DNA of 64,000 nucleotides from NCBI RefSeq assembly GCF_014649495.1, contig NZ_BMTD01000021.1:1-64000 (forward strand). Direction: 5' to 3'. This DNA comes from Streptomyces filipinensis. GTDB taxonomy: Bacteria; Actinomycetota; Actinomycetes; Streptomycetales; Streptomycetaceae. How positions within the stretch are numbered: position 1 is the first letter of the stretch; each line of letters opens with the position of its first letter. Positions 24,129 to 32,476 of this stretch are shown piece after piece. The notes below the pieces were generated by a model that saw nothing but the letters and a program-made list of their open reading frames with translations, had not been told where the DNA came from and ran no database searches. Both the position numbers and the translations under genes were made by a program.

Positions 24129-24833
24129 TCAGCGCGAGGCCGCCTGCGGCGGTGTGGGCCGGGCCTGGGCGAGCAGGCCGTCGACGAAGGCCCGCAGCCC
24201 CTGGGCGTAGGTGTCCTGCCCGGCCAGCGCCCCCCACCGCTCGGCCACGGCGGCCAGGTGCGGAAGCCGCCCCGGTGTGTCCGAGGCGCCGAAGTAGGCG
24301 TTGAGGTGGGCGGGGTGCTCGTCCAGCCGCCGGCTGCGCGAGTGCGTGCGCACGAGGATCTCGCCGACCGTGTAGTACCAGATGCTGCGGAAGACGCGGA
24401 CGGACTCCTCCGGCGTGCAGCCGTCCTCGACGGCCCCGGCCAGGATCGTCTCCACCAGCGACAGGACCGAGTCGCCGAGCCGGGCGATGAACCCGTCGGC
24501 GGTCAGGACCTCCGCCGCCCAGGGCCACGCCGCCAGGCCGTCGTGGATCGCGACGGCGGCCGTGACGATCCGCTCGCGCGGCTCGCTGGGCAGCGGCGGG
24601 TGCGGGATCTGCTCCGCGTACTCGTGGATCAGCAGGAACAGCAGGTCTTCCTTGTCGCGCACATGGGCGTACAGGGTCGTCGCCCCGACACCGAGCTCGG
24701 CGGCCAGCCGGCGGATGGTCAGCTTCTCCCAGCCGTAGTCGTCGATGAGCCCGCGGGCCGCGGCCAGGATCTGCGCACGGGAGGTCACGGGCGGCCGGCC
24801 GACACGGCCGCGCGGTTCGTTGGATCGGGGCAT
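24129..24833 (-). CDS. TetR-family repressor of the adjacent MFS exporter
   Basis: 234 residues. The N-terminal helix-turn-helix is clear (SRAQILAAARGLIDDYG, then TIRRLAAELGVGATTLYAHVRDKEDLL), followed by a C-terminal ligand domain of the TetR_C type. It is divergent from the exporter gene, with a 132-bp gap carrying a near-perfect palindrome. The classic arrangement is a repressor released by the cluster product or a precursor. ATG at 24833 was chosen because an upstream extension in the same frame is not protein-like. Confidence 0.88.
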   Translation of the reverse strand: MPRSNEPRGRVGRPPVTSRAQILAAARGLIDDYGWEKLTIRRLAAELGVGATTLYAHVRDKEDLLFLLIHEYAEQIPHPPLPSEPRERIVTAAVAIHDGLAAWPWAAEVLTADGFIARLGDSVLSLVETILAGAVEDGCTPEESVRVFRSIWYYTVGEILVRTHSRSRRLDEHPAHLNAYFGASDTPGRLPHLAAVAERWGALAGQDTYAQGLRAFVDGLLAQARPTPPQAASR

Positions 24834-24905
24834 CGTCCCATCATGCCCCGTGCCCGCCACCGCCCCGCCCGCGGTCCCAGGTCGACAGCGCACCGGCCCG
24901 CTGCT

Positions 24906-24929
24906 AATTTCAGAACGTGTTCGGAAATT
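24906..24929. promoter_or_regulatory. 24-bp palindromic operator for the TetR repressor
   Basis: Half-sites AATTTCAGAAC and GTTCGGAAATT flank a central GT (24906-24929). Ten of eleven positions in each arm match symmetrically. It lies 37 bp before the exporter GTG start and 73 bp before the repressor start, so binding would block both promoters. Confidence 0.83.
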
Positions 24930-24965
24930 CTATGGCGCGAGCAGGGGCAAAGGGGTTGGGTTGCA

Positions 24966-26414
24966 GTGGCAAGTACGCAGTTAACGGATGAGAAGGCGAT
25001 CGTCACCAGCGGCGCCCGGCCCGGGGTCACCCTCGCCGCGGTGTCCGTCGTGCAGTTCATGGTGTCCCTGGACCTGTCGGTGGTGAACGTCGGACTCCCC
25101 GAGATCGGCAGCGGCCTCGGCTTCAGCGAGGTGGGCCTGACCTGGGTGATCCACGCCTACGCCCTCACCTTCGGCGGGCTGCTGCTGCTGGGCGGCAAGA
25201 TCGCCGACCGGTACGGGCACAAGCGCGTGATGCTGTTCGGGCTCGGCCTGTTCGGCCTGGCCTCCCTCGTCGGCGGCCTCGCGCAGGCCCCCGGTCAGCT
25301 GGTGGCCGCCCGCGCCGCGCAGGGCATCGGGGCCGCCGCCCTGGCACCGGCCGCCCTCGCGCTGCTGGCCTCGACCTTCCCCGGCGGCCGGGAACGCGTG
25401 AAGGCCTTCGGCGTGTGGAGCGCGGTCAACGCCTCCGGCGGAGCCGTCGGCGTCCTCGCCGGCGGCCTGCTCACCCAGTACGCCGGCTGGCAGTGGGTGA
25501 TGTACATCAACCTGCCGATGGCCGCCCTCGCGCTGGCCCTGGCCTGGCGCGGCATCGCCGCGGACCGGCCCGCCGCGCGCCGCGGCCGCCCGGACGTGCT
25601 CGGTGCCGTGCTGGCCACCGCGGGCGCCGCGCTGCTCGTGTTCGGCGTGGTGCGCACCGACCGCTACCCCTGGTCCTCGGCCACCACCCTGGGGACCCTG
25701 GCCCTCGCCGTCGTGCTGCTGGTGGCGTTCGTCTACGTGGAGAAGACCACCAGCCGGGACCCGCTGATCCGGCTCGGTCTGTTCGCCAACCGCTCCGTGG
25801 CCGGGGCCAACGCCTACACGCTGCTGTTCGGCGGCGCCATGGCCTCGGCCCTGTACTTCGTCTCCCTCTACCTGCAGCGGGTGCTCTCGGGCAGCCCGGC
25901 CCGCACCGGGGTGGAGTTCCTGCCGTTCGCGCTGGGCGTGGTCCTGGGCTCCACCCTCGCCGTCAAGCTCGGCTACCGCTTCGCCCCCCGCACCATCCTG
26001 ATCTGCGGCGGCCTGCTGGCGGCGGCGGGCTTCGCCTGGTTCGGCCTGATGCGCGCCGAGGGCACATTCCTCGTCGACGTCCTGGGGCCGTCGATCGTCT
26101 CCAGCGTCGGCATCGGCCTGTGCCTGGCGCCGGCCGTCTCCATCGCCACCGGGGGAGTGGCTCCCGGCGAGGCGGGCGTCGCCTCCGGCGTGCTCAACAG
26201 CACCCGCCAGATCGGCGCCTCGCTGGGCCTGGCGGCCCTGGGCACCGCGGCCGCCGACCGCACCGGCCGCTCCGTCACCCCCCAGGCCCTCAGCGACGGG
26301 TACGCGCTCGGCATGACGGCCGGCGCCGTGATCCTCGCCGTCGCGGTCCTCATCGCCGTCGTCGTCCTGCCCCGGCCCCAGCGCCCCGGCACCGACAAGG
26401 CGGGCGTCGGCTGA
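24966..26414 (+). CDS. MFS exporter (DHA2 / EmrB-QacA type)
   Basis: 482 residues with about 14 hydrophobic segments and family signatures: LDLSVVNVGLPEIGSGL in helix 1 (motif D1), LLLGGKIADRYGHKRVM (motif A), and ASGGAVGVLAGGLLTQYAGWQWVMYINLP (motif C and following). Such proton-driven exporters usually pump out the cluster product and give self-resistance. The start was set at GTG 24966; longer frames upstream overlap the divergent repressor and are not protein-like. A hairpin follows 47 bp after the stop. Confidence 0.9.
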   Translation: MASTQLTDEKAIVTSGARPGVTLAAVSVVQFMVSLDLSVVNVGLPEIGSGLGFSEVGLTWVIHAYALTFGGLLLLGGKIADRYGHKRVMLFGLGLFGLASLVGGLAQAPGQLVAARAAQGIGAAALAPAALALLASTFPGGRERVKAFGVWSAVNASGGAVGVLAGGLLTQYAGWQWVMYINLPMAALALALAWRGIAADRPAARRGRPDVLGAVLATAGAALLVFGVVRTDRYPWSSATTLGTLALAVVLLVAFVYVEKTTSRDPLIRLGLFANRSVAGANAYTLLFGGAMASALYFVSLYLQRVLSGSPARTGVEFLPFALGVVLGSTLAVKLGYRFAPRTILICGGLLAAAGFAWFGLMRAEGTFLVDVLGPSIVSSVGIGLCLAPAVSIATGGVAPGEAGVASGVLNSTRQIGASLGLAALGTAAADRTGRSVTPQALSDGYALGMTAGAVILAVAVLIAVVVLPRPQRPGTDKAGVG

Positions 26415-26460
26415 CGTCGCACACCCGCCCGGCGTGGTACCCATAGGACAGCACGGCGCA

Positions 26461-26514
26461 CGCGGCCCCTGACGGTGAAGGTTGTCGAAGCCTTGACCGT
26501 GACCAGGGGCCGCG
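26461..26514 (+). terminator. Hairpin terminator after the MFS exporter
   Basis: Outer stem CGCGGCCCCTG (26461-26471) pairs with CAGGGGCCGCG (26504-26514). Inside it ACGGT (26472-26476) pairs with ACCGT (26496-26500), leaving a loop of about 19 bases. It is placed for ending the exporter transcript. Confidence 0.75.
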
Positions 26515-26692
26515 TTCGCATGTCACCGCCGCCCCGCCCCGCCCCGGCCGGCGCCGTACGGGCACCACGCACACCGCCCACCGGGCCGCCGGCACCGCGC
26601 CCCTGACGGACCGCCATGCAGACGACGTCCATATTTCACCCAGTCCCATTGCCCAGAATGGCGAGCCACGAGGAACTACATAGGGGGCTCGC

Positions 26693-27295
26693 GTGGGAAT
26701 CGATGTGCTGGTGTCCGACGGCCTGCATCTGTCCCGTTTCGCGCTCGCTGCATTGCTGGAGCGGCACGAGGGGGTCCGAGTCGTCGGGTCCGCGGAAAGC
26801 AACTACGCCGCCCTGGAGTTCGCCGAGCTGCACCGGCCCGACGTGGCGATCATCAGCTTCGAGGGCGAGGACAGCGAAGCCGTCTCCAGTGCGGAGAAGA
26901 TCGCGAACCTGGGCTGCAGGAGCATGCTGCTGACCACCGCGGTGACGCGCTCGGTCGTCCGCCAGGCCTTCGCCACCGGAATCGGCGGTATCGTCGAACG
27001 GAGTGTGTCCCCACGCCAGTTCGTCGACGCCATCCACCGGGTGCACCAAGGCGAGCGGGTCTTCGACGCGGAACTGACCGTCGCCGCGCTGAACAACAGC
27101 GACTGCCCTTTGAACCGGCGTGAGTTCGCCGTCCTGGAGTATGTCGCCCGAGGCGACACGGTCGTCGAGATCGCGGCAGGCATGCACCTCTCCCAAGGAA
27201 CCGTACGCAACTACCTCTCCTCCATGGTGGCGAAGCTGGGAGCACGCAACCGAATCGACGCCCTGCGCATTGCCAGGGATTCACGCTGGATCTGA
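26693..27295 (+). CDS. Atypical NarL/LuxR-type response regulator lacking the phospho-Asp
   Basis: 200 residues: receiver-like domain (1-125) and LuxR-type helix-turn-helix (135-195; LNRREFAVLEYVARGDTVVEIAAGMHLS in pieces, then GTVRNYLSSMVAKLG). The receiver is degenerate. At the phosphoacceptor position RPDVAIIS the expected Asp is Ser55, and the switch Lys is Glu102 (GIVERS). Only one acidic residue of the N-terminal pair remains (VSDGL). It is therefore probably phosphorylation-independent, like the atypical regulators known in antibiotic clusters (RedZ type), and may sense a small molecule instead. The start is GTG 26693, with an AGGGGGC ribosome-binding site upstream. No histidine kinase is nearby. 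Confidence 0.85.
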   Translation: MGIDVLVSDGLHLSRFALAALLERHEGVRVVGSAESNYAALEFAELHRPDVAIISFEGEDSEAVSSAEKIANLGCRSMLLTTAVTRSVVRQAFATGIGGIVERSVSPRQFVDAIHRVHQGERVFDAELTVAALNNSDCPLNRREFAVLEYVARGDTVVEIAAGMHLSQGTVRNYLSSMVAKLGARNRIDALRIARDSRWI

Positions 27296-27325
27296 TCCGT
27301 CACCCGCCCGGTCATGGGCGCAGAC

Positions 27326-27355
27326 GTTCAACTGCCCACCGGAAAACAGTTGAAC
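27326..27355. promoter_or_regulatory. StrR-type operator, site B
   Basis: Inverted repeat GTTCAACTG (27326-27334), 12-base spacer, CAGTTGAAC (27347-27355). Same arms as site A but with one extra spacer base. It lies 31 bp after the response-regulator stop and about 900 bp before the SARP start, so it may drive the SARP transcript with a long leader. Confidence 0.78.
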
Positions 27356-28250
27356 TCGTTTCCTCCCCGTCACGGTCCCACGACCGGCTGCCGGCGATCA
27401 ATTGAGGCGGTCACCGCAGAGCGCGGCTAGTGCGCCAAACCGTTCTGTGTTTCTAATGGACGGGCCTTCGTCGGACAGCCGTGCACAGGCCCGTGCCGCG
27501 CTCGTGTCGCTCGTCTTGAGCCGCCCCGGTGAATCACCATGTCCCGCCATACCGGCTGATGTGATGCGCTCAGGATGGGATCTACGATGCCTACGCCACA
27601 CCATGCAAAGACAGCGCGCCGACCGCCGTCGCATCGCGCGCGAAAAACGCCCGGCCACGCCGCGCACAGCCCTTCGCGCGGATGGGGCCGGCACCCCGCC
27701 GCACCCGCGCCCGCGCCGCCACCGGCCGCACCCGCACCGCCCGGTGCGGTGTCTGCCGCCACCGGCGCACACCCCCCGCGCGACCCCGCCGGCCCCCGCG
27801 GCCACCGCGCGCGGCACCCCGCCGCGCCCGCCCGCGCCCTGCCCGCAGGTGGTGTTCGCCCGGCCTTCGGCGCGCGCCCGCCCGGCTCCCGCCCCACGCC
27901 CGGACGGGCCCCGGGCGGCGCACCACCCGCGCCACCCGCGCCACCCCTTGCCTCCGGCAGCGGCCGCACCCCGGCGCGGGCCCCCCACGCCGCGCGGCAC
28001 CCCCGTCCCGCACCGGACGGGCCACCCCCGCGGGAGCCCCGTACGGCACCGGTGGCGCGGTGAAGCGCCCCGGCACACCCCGCCGGCGCCCCGGCGGCGG
28101 CCCGGCCGGGCCGGGCGTGCGCCCCGGCCCGCGCGGCGGACGGCGTCCGGGCCCCGCGCCCGCCGGCCAGGGCGGTGCGCGCAGCGCCCCCGGTCCGGGG
28201 GAGCGGATGCACAAACGGGCAGAAACGGTACTTCAGGAGGTGAATCACTC
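27356..28250. other. Long non-coding interval before the SARP gene
   Basis: About 900 bp. The first 240 bp have normal composition and may contain the SARP promoter. From about 27600 to 28210 the sequence is extremely C/G-rich and low in complexity. Frames are open on both strands, but their products are only Arg/Pro/Ala/Gly runs with no family resemblance. A good ribosome-binding site (CAGGAGG at 28234-28240) belongs to the ATG at 28251. I see no RNA gene or riboswitch that I can name. Confidence 0.6.
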
Positions 28251-30200
28251 ATGGTGAGCACGGCCCTGCGCATACAGCTCCTGGGACCGGTGCGCGCGTG
28301 GTGGAACGAGGCGGAGGTGGCGCTCGGCCCGCCCAAGCAGCGCGCCGTGCTGGCCCTGCTCGCCAGCCGCGCGGGCGACGTCGTGGGCGTGGAGAACATC
28401 GTGGACGCCGTGTGGGGCGGCGACCTGCCGCACACGGCCGCCAACGGCGTGCACACCTACGTCGCCGGACTGCGCCGGGTGCTGGAGCCCGGACGCAGGA
28501 AGAGAGCGGCCGGCGTGGTGCTCGCCTCCGAATCGGGCGGGTACTGCCTGCGGGTGGACCCCACCGCCGTGGACGCCGTGCTCTTCACGCGAAGCCTCGG
28601 CCAGGCGCGCGGCTCACGCGGCCAGGGCGACGCCCCGGCGACCCTGCGGCTGTACGAGCAGGCCCTGTCCCACTGGCACGGCGAGGCGTTCTCCCGCGTC
28701 CCCGGCCCGTTCGCGGCGATGGAGCGCACCCGGCTGCGCGACCTGCGGCTGGCGGCGGTGGAGGAGTGGGCCGAGGACATGCTGGCGGCCGGCCGGCACA
28801 CCGAGCTGGTCACCGAACTGCCGCAGACGGTCTCCGAGGAGCCGTTGCGGGAGAAACTGCGCTGGCTGCTGATGCTGGCGCTCTACCGCAGCGGACGCCG
28901 GGTGCACGCGCTGTGGGTGTACGAGGAGACCCGGGAGCTGCTGATCAGGGAACTGGGCATCGAGCCCGGCGCCGACCTGCGCACCCTCTACCAGCAGATC
29001 CTGTCCGGGCACCCGGAACTGCGCCCGCCCGGCCCGGACCTTCGCCCCGCGCCGCCCGCCGACCGGCCCCCCGCCTTCGGCGGCGCGCCCAAGCCGCTGC
29101 AACTGCCGCCCCTGGCCCGCGGGTTCGTCGGGCGCGCCGGGCAACTCGCGCAGCTGGAGCAGTGGGTCGCCGGCGAGCGGACGCGCGGCGGCGCCAGCAC
29201 ACCGGTCGTGGTGGTCGACGGCCCGGCCGGCGTCGGCAAATCGGCGTTCGTGCTGCAGCTGGCGCACCGGCTCACCGACCGCTTCCCCGACGGCCAGCTG
29301 TATGTGGACCTGTGCGGCACCGGGCTCCAGGGGCGGCCGGTCAGCGCCGCCGACGCCCTGGGCCAGCTCCTGGGCGGCCTGGGGGTCGACGGCTCACGGA
29401 TGCCCTCGGGCGTGGCCGCCCGCGCCTCCCTGTACCGCAGCCTGCTGCACGGCCAGCGGATGCTGGTGGTCTTCGACGACGCGCACCACGCCGACCAGCT
29501 GCGACCGCTCATACCCCGCGGCTCCTCCTGCGTCCTGGCCACCAGCCGCCAGCGCCTGAGCGGACTGGCGGCACGCGACGGCGCGCACCTGGTCACCATC
29601 GGACCGCTGACCCAGGAGGAGGGCGCGCACCTGCTGATCCGCCTGAGCGCCGGACGCCTGAGCGAACCCGGCCCGCTCACCGACCGGCTGATCGCGCTGT
29701 GCGGCGGGCTCCCGCTGGCCCTGCGCATCGTCGCCGAACAGCTGGCGGTCACCCCCGACGTCCCGCTGAGCACCCTGGTCGAGCAGTACGCGAGCGCACC
29801 CGGCCGGCTGAAACGGCTGACGGTCAAGGACGACGCGGCGACCGACATGCCCCGCATCTTCGAGGCCTCCTACCGCCTGCTGCCCGAGGACGCCGCGCGG
29901 ATGTTCCGCTATCTGGGCCTGGACACCGGCCCCGTGACGGTGGCCGACGCCGCGGCGCTGGCCGGAACGGACCCGGACACCGCCCGCAGGCTCCTCGCGC
30001 TCCTGGCCGCCCACCACCTGCTGGAGGAAGGACCGGACAACGAGTACCGCTTCCACAGCCTCATCGGCATCTACGCCGCCGAGTGCGCCGAGCACGAACC
30101 GCCGGCCCTGCGCCGCGCGGCCCTCACCCGGCTCAGGCGCCTGCGATCAGGCCCGACGCCCCCGCCCCGCCCGCTCGAAACCAGCTCTACAGGCGCTTGA
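28251..30200 (+). CDS. Large SARP-family activator (AfsR-like, with NB-ARC ATPase)
   Basis: 649 residues. Residues 1-95 are an OmpR-type winged helix (IQLLGPVRAWW, KQRAVLALLASRAGDVV), 100-250 the bacterial transcriptional activation domain ending RELGIEPGADLRTLYQQIL, and about 300-600 an NB-ARC/STAND ATPase with Walker A DGPAGVGKSAFV and Walker B MLVVFDDAH. It has no TPR domain, unlike AfsR (about 990 residues), so it is a medium-length member. SARPs bind direct heptamer repeats at cluster promoters and recruit RNA polymerase. It is followed 53 bp later by the StrR-like gene, probably in one transcript. Confidence 0.9.
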   Translation: MVSTALRIQLLGPVRAWWNEAEVALGPPKQRAVLALLASRAGDVVGVENIVDAVWGGDLPHTAANGVHTYVAGLRRVLEPGRRKRAAGVVLASESGGYCLRVDPTAVDAVLFTRSLGQARGSRGQGDAPATLRLYEQALSHWHGEAFSRVPGPFAAMERTRLRDLRLAAVEEWAEDMLAAGRHTELVTELPQTVSEEPLREKLRWLLMLALYRSGRRVHALWVYEETRELLIRELGIEPGADLRTLYQQILSGHPELRPPGPDLRPAPPADRPPAFGGAPKPLQLPPLARGFVGRAGQLAQLEQWVAGERTRGGASTPVVVVDGPAGVGKSAFVLQLAHRLTDRFPDGQLYVDLCGTGLQGRPVSAADALGQLLGGLGVDGSRMPSGVAARASLYRSLLHGQRMLVVFDDAHHADQLRPLIPRGSSCVLATSRQRLSGLAARDGAHLVTIGPLTQEEGAHLLIRLSAGRLSEPGPLTDRLIALCGGLPLALRIVAEQLAVTPDVPLSTLVEQYASAPGRLKRLTVKDDAATDMPRIFEASYRLLPEDAARMFRYLGLDTGPVTVADAAALAGTDPDTARRLLALLAAHHLLEEGPDNEYRFHSLIGIYAAECAEHEPPALRRAALTRLRRLRSGPTPPPRPLETSSTGA

Positions 30201-30253
30201 GCCCCGCCCAAATAAAACGGAGTAGTCGGTTTATTTTCAGTATCATCGGCGCC

Positions 30254-31339
30254 ATGAAGCCTGAACCGGAGATGCCTCAGGAGGCGCTGATGCTCGACGC
30301 GTTAACGGCAGGCACGCCCAGATCACCGGCGCCCGGCGCCTCTCACCTGCCGGTCGTCCAACTGGTGCCCATCGCGTCCCTGGTGACGTCGGACTCGCCG
30401 CGGATCGCGGGGGAGGACGCCGAGCACGTCGAGGCACTGGCCGAGACACGCACTCCGCTGCCGCCCATCGTGGTCCACCGGCCGACCATGCGGATTGTCG
30501 ACGGGGTGCACCGGCTGCGGGCGGCGGTGCTGCGGGGCGAGGACTCCATCGAGGTCCGCTACGTGGAGGGCTCGGCCGAGGACGCGTTCGTCCTGGCCGT
30601 CAAGCTCAACGCCGAACACGGCATGCCGCTCTCGCGCCGGGACCGGCTCTCGGCGGCCGAGCGCATCATCGACAGCCACGCCCACTGGTCGGACCGGCGC
30701 ATCGCGGAGGTGACCGGCCTCGCGCCGGCCACCGTCTCCCAGCTGCGCCGGCGTTCAACTGTCCAGGCCGAGCAGTTGAACACCCGCACCGGACGCGACG
30801 GCCGGGCCCGGCCGGTCAACAGCGCCGCCGGCCGGCGCCGCGCCGGCCAGGTCATCGCCGAACGCCCCAACGCCTCGCTGCGGGAGATCGCCCAGGAGGC
30901 GGGCATCGCCCTGGCGACCGCCCGCGACGTCCGGCTGCGCATCCGCGAAGGCAAGGACCCGGTCCCGCCCAAACTGCGGGAAGCCGCACAGAAAGGAGAC
31001 CTGCCGCAGCAGCCCGCGGTACGCAGGCCCACCCCGGCCCAGGAATGCGAGCGCCCCGAGCGCAAAGGGCCGGAGCCGGCCCTCATCTCGGACGCCGGAC
31101 GCCTGGTGAACCTGCGTAAAGACCCCTCCCTGCGTTTCTCCGAGGCGGGCAGGGCGCTGCTGCAGCTCCTGGCCACCAACGCCCTCGACGACGAGAAATG
31201 GCGGTGGCTGATGGGCGCGGTACCCGAACACCGGTATGCCGATATCGCCCGGGCCGCCCGGTACTGCGGCGAGCGCTGGCTCAGTTTCGCCGAAGGACTG
31301 GAAAACGGCAGCGGCGCGCGCACGGGCCGGGCCGTGTGA
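30254..31339 (+). CDS. StrR/NovG-like ParB-domain pathway activator (TTA codon)
   Basis: 361 residues. The N-terminal ParB/Srx-like domain (VQLVPIASLV, PPIVVHRPTMRIVDGVHRL, AAVLRGEDSIEVRYVEG) is followed by helix-turn-helix segments WSDRRIAEVTGLAPATVSQL and ASLREIAQEAGIALATARDV. Length and order match StrR of streptomycin and NovG of novobiocin, which bind GTTC-type inverted repeats to turn on biosynthetic operons. Three such repeats lie in this window, one inside this gene. Codon 17 (30302-30304) is TTA, the rare codon read by bldA tRNA, so translation should be limited to late growth. ATG at 30254 is preceded by only a weak ribosome-binding site. Confidence 0.9.
   Translation: MKPEPEMPQEALMLDALTAGTPRSPAPGASHLPVVQLVPIASLVTSDSPRIAGEDAEHVEALAETRTPLPPIVVHRPTMRIVDGVHRLRAAVLRGEDSIEVRYVEGSAEDAFVLAVKLNAEHGMPLSRRDRLSAAERIIDSHAHWSDRRIAEVTGLAPATVSQLRRRSTVQAEQLNTRTGRDGRARPVNSAAGRRRAGQVIAERPNASLREIAQEAGIALATARDVRLRIREGKDPVPPKLREAAQKGDLPQQPAVRRPTPAQECERPERKGPEPALISDAGRLVNLRKDPSLRFSEAGRALLQLLATNALDDEKWRWLMGAVPEHRYADIARAARYCGERWLSFAEGLENGSGARTGRAV
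30302..30304 (+). promoter_or_regulatory. TTA (bldA-dependent) codon in the StrR-like gene
   Basis: In-frame TTA at codon 17 (ATG CTC GAC GCG TTA ACG). TTA is very rare in Streptomyces genes and typically marks bldA control of pathway regulators. Confidence 0.93.
30753..30781. promoter_or_regulatory. StrR-type operator inside the activator gene, site C
   Basis: Inverted repeat GTTCAACTG (30753-30761), 11-base spacer, CAGTTGAAC (30773-30781), located within codons 167-176 of the StrR-like gene. Arms are identical to sites A and B and the spacing equals site A. Its place inside the reading frame suggests autoregulation or a role for the downstream genes. Confidence 0.8.
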
Positions 31340-31402
31340 GCGGGGACCTCTCTTGCGCCGCCCAGTTCGCCCTGGGTACCGTCAATTCCGAAATCCCCCG
31401 GG

Positions 31403-31448
31403 CGAGTTCGCCGGTGAAGCGCGATGCTTCGTCGGCGAACTCGTTTTT
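31403..31448 (+). terminator. Rho-independent terminator after the StrR-like gene
   Basis: CGAGTTCGCCG (31403-31413) pairs with CGGCGAACTCG (31433-31443). Inside, GAAGC pairs with GCTTC around a GCGAT loop. The stem is followed directly by TTTTT (31444-31448). It sits 64 bp after the activator stop in the 365-bp gap before the butyrolactone-receptor gene. Confidence 0.88.
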
Positions 31449-31636
31449 CGTCCCGCACCCGTTTCGACGCCGGCCCCGATTCACCGGCGCCGGCGGATAC
31501 GGACCGCGCGAAAACCCCCACCGAATTCCGCGCACGCCACCCTTCGGCCCTTCCGGGCGGGTCCCGCGCGCCGGCCGGGCCGCGGAGGGGCCACACCGCG
31601 AGGATCACCGCCCGGGCGTGAACACGTGCTGATAGC

Positions 31637-31660
31637 ATACGAACTCGACGGTTTCTTTTG
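31637..31660 (+). promoter_or_regulatory. ARE-like site upstream of the butyrolactone-receptor gene
   Basis: ATACGAACTCGACGGTTTCTTTTG at 31637-31660 reads (in two parts) ATACGAACTCGA and CGGTTTCTTTTG, and resembles autoregulatory elements bound by ArpA/ScbR-type receptors. It ends 44 bp before the GTG start of such a receptor, and 18 of 24 positions match the site before the AfsA-type gene (reverse strand). Autorepression is expected. Confidence 0.72.
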
Positions 31661-31704
31661 CTTCCCGGGTGTGGGGGACCCGGGTCAGGGTGAGGAGGTG
31701 TGGC

Positions 31705-32406
31705 GTGGCGCAGCAGGAACGGGCCTTTCGGACGCGGCGTACGATCCTGACCGCTGCGGCCGAGGTCTTCGATGAACTCGGCTACGAGGCGGCCACCATG
31801 TCGGAGATCCTGGGACGCTCCGGTGTCACCAAGGGCGCGCTGTACTTCCACTTCCCCTCCAAGGAACAGCTCGCCAAAGAGGTGCTCCAGGAGAATGTGC
31901 AGGTGGTCCCGGCGGTCCCGCCGCAGCGGCTGAAGCTGCAGGAGGCCGTCGACCGGGGCCTGCTGCTCGCCTACCTGATGGTCCGCGATCCGGTGCTGCG
32001 CGGCGGCGTCCGGCTCGCCCTGGAGCAGGCCGGGCACGGCAAGGTGGACCGCAGCGTGCCCTTCCTGGCCTGGTCCCAGGAAAGCCGGCGCATGTTCGAA
32101 CAGGCCAAGCTGGCAGGGGAACTGCAGCCCCACATCGACCCCGGTGAACTCGCCGACGTGTTCGTCGGGGCGTTCGCGGGCGTGCAGCTGATGTCGCAGG
32201 CCCTGACCGGGCGCGCGGACCTGGACGAACGCGTGGCCGCGCTGTACCGCGTCCTGATGGCCGGCGTCGCCGTCCCCAGCGTCCTGGTCCAGCTGGACGT
32301 CGCCGTGGACCGCGGCGCCCGGGTGAACGAGGCCGTCGAACAGCAGCGGCACGGCAAGGGACAGTCCCCGCCCGAGCGCACGGCCCGCCTCGTCGAGCAC
32401 GGTTGA
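31705..32406 (+). CDS. Gamma-butyrolactone receptor-like TetR regulator (ArpA/ScbR type) 1
   Basis: 233 residues. N-terminal helix-turn-helix: RTRRTILTAAAEVFDELGY, then MSEILGRSGVTKGALYFHFPSKEQLA, the hallmark of ArpA/ScbR-type receptors. The C-terminal domain (LLLAYLMVRDPVLRGGVRLALEQ in part) is the expected ligand-binding half. GTG at 31705 follows GAGGAGG. An ARE-like palindrome lies just upstream. It probably represses regulatory genes until a butyrolactone accumulates, and the AfsA-type gene at 38.3 kb would supply the signal. Confidence 0.88.
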   Translation: MAQQERAFRTRRTILTAAAEVFDELGYEAATMSEILGRSGVTKGALYFHFPSKEQLAKEVLQENVQVVPAVPPQRLKLQEAVDRGLLLAYLMVRDPVLRGGVRLALEQAGHGKVDRSVPFLAWSQESRRMFEQAKLAGELQPHIDPGELADVFVGAFAGVQLMSQALTGRADLDERVAALYRVLMAGVAVPSVLVQLDVAVDRGARVNEAVEQQRHGKGQSPPERTARLVEHG

Positions 32407-32420
32407 GTACGGCCGGATCA

Positions 32421-32455
32421 GACCCGCACGGCGATCACACACCACCGTGCGGGTC
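32421..32455 (+). terminator. Hairpin between receptor 1 and the P450 gene
   Basis: GACCCGCACGG (32421-32431) pairs perfectly with CCGTGCGGGTC (32445-32455) around a 13-base loop. It begins 15 bp after the receptor stop and ends 22 bp before the P450 ATG. It may end the receptor transcript or attenuate read-through into the P450 operon. Confidence 0.7.
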
Positions 32456-32476
32456 CACCCAGGACGGAGTGCATCA

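Noticed and set aside
27402..28250. Long open frame continuous with the SARP gene, and open frames on the opposite strand here
   Set aside because: Products are Arg/Pro/Ala/Gly runs without family resemblance, and a clear ribosome-binding site sets the SARP start at 28251. High GC keeps many frames open by chance.
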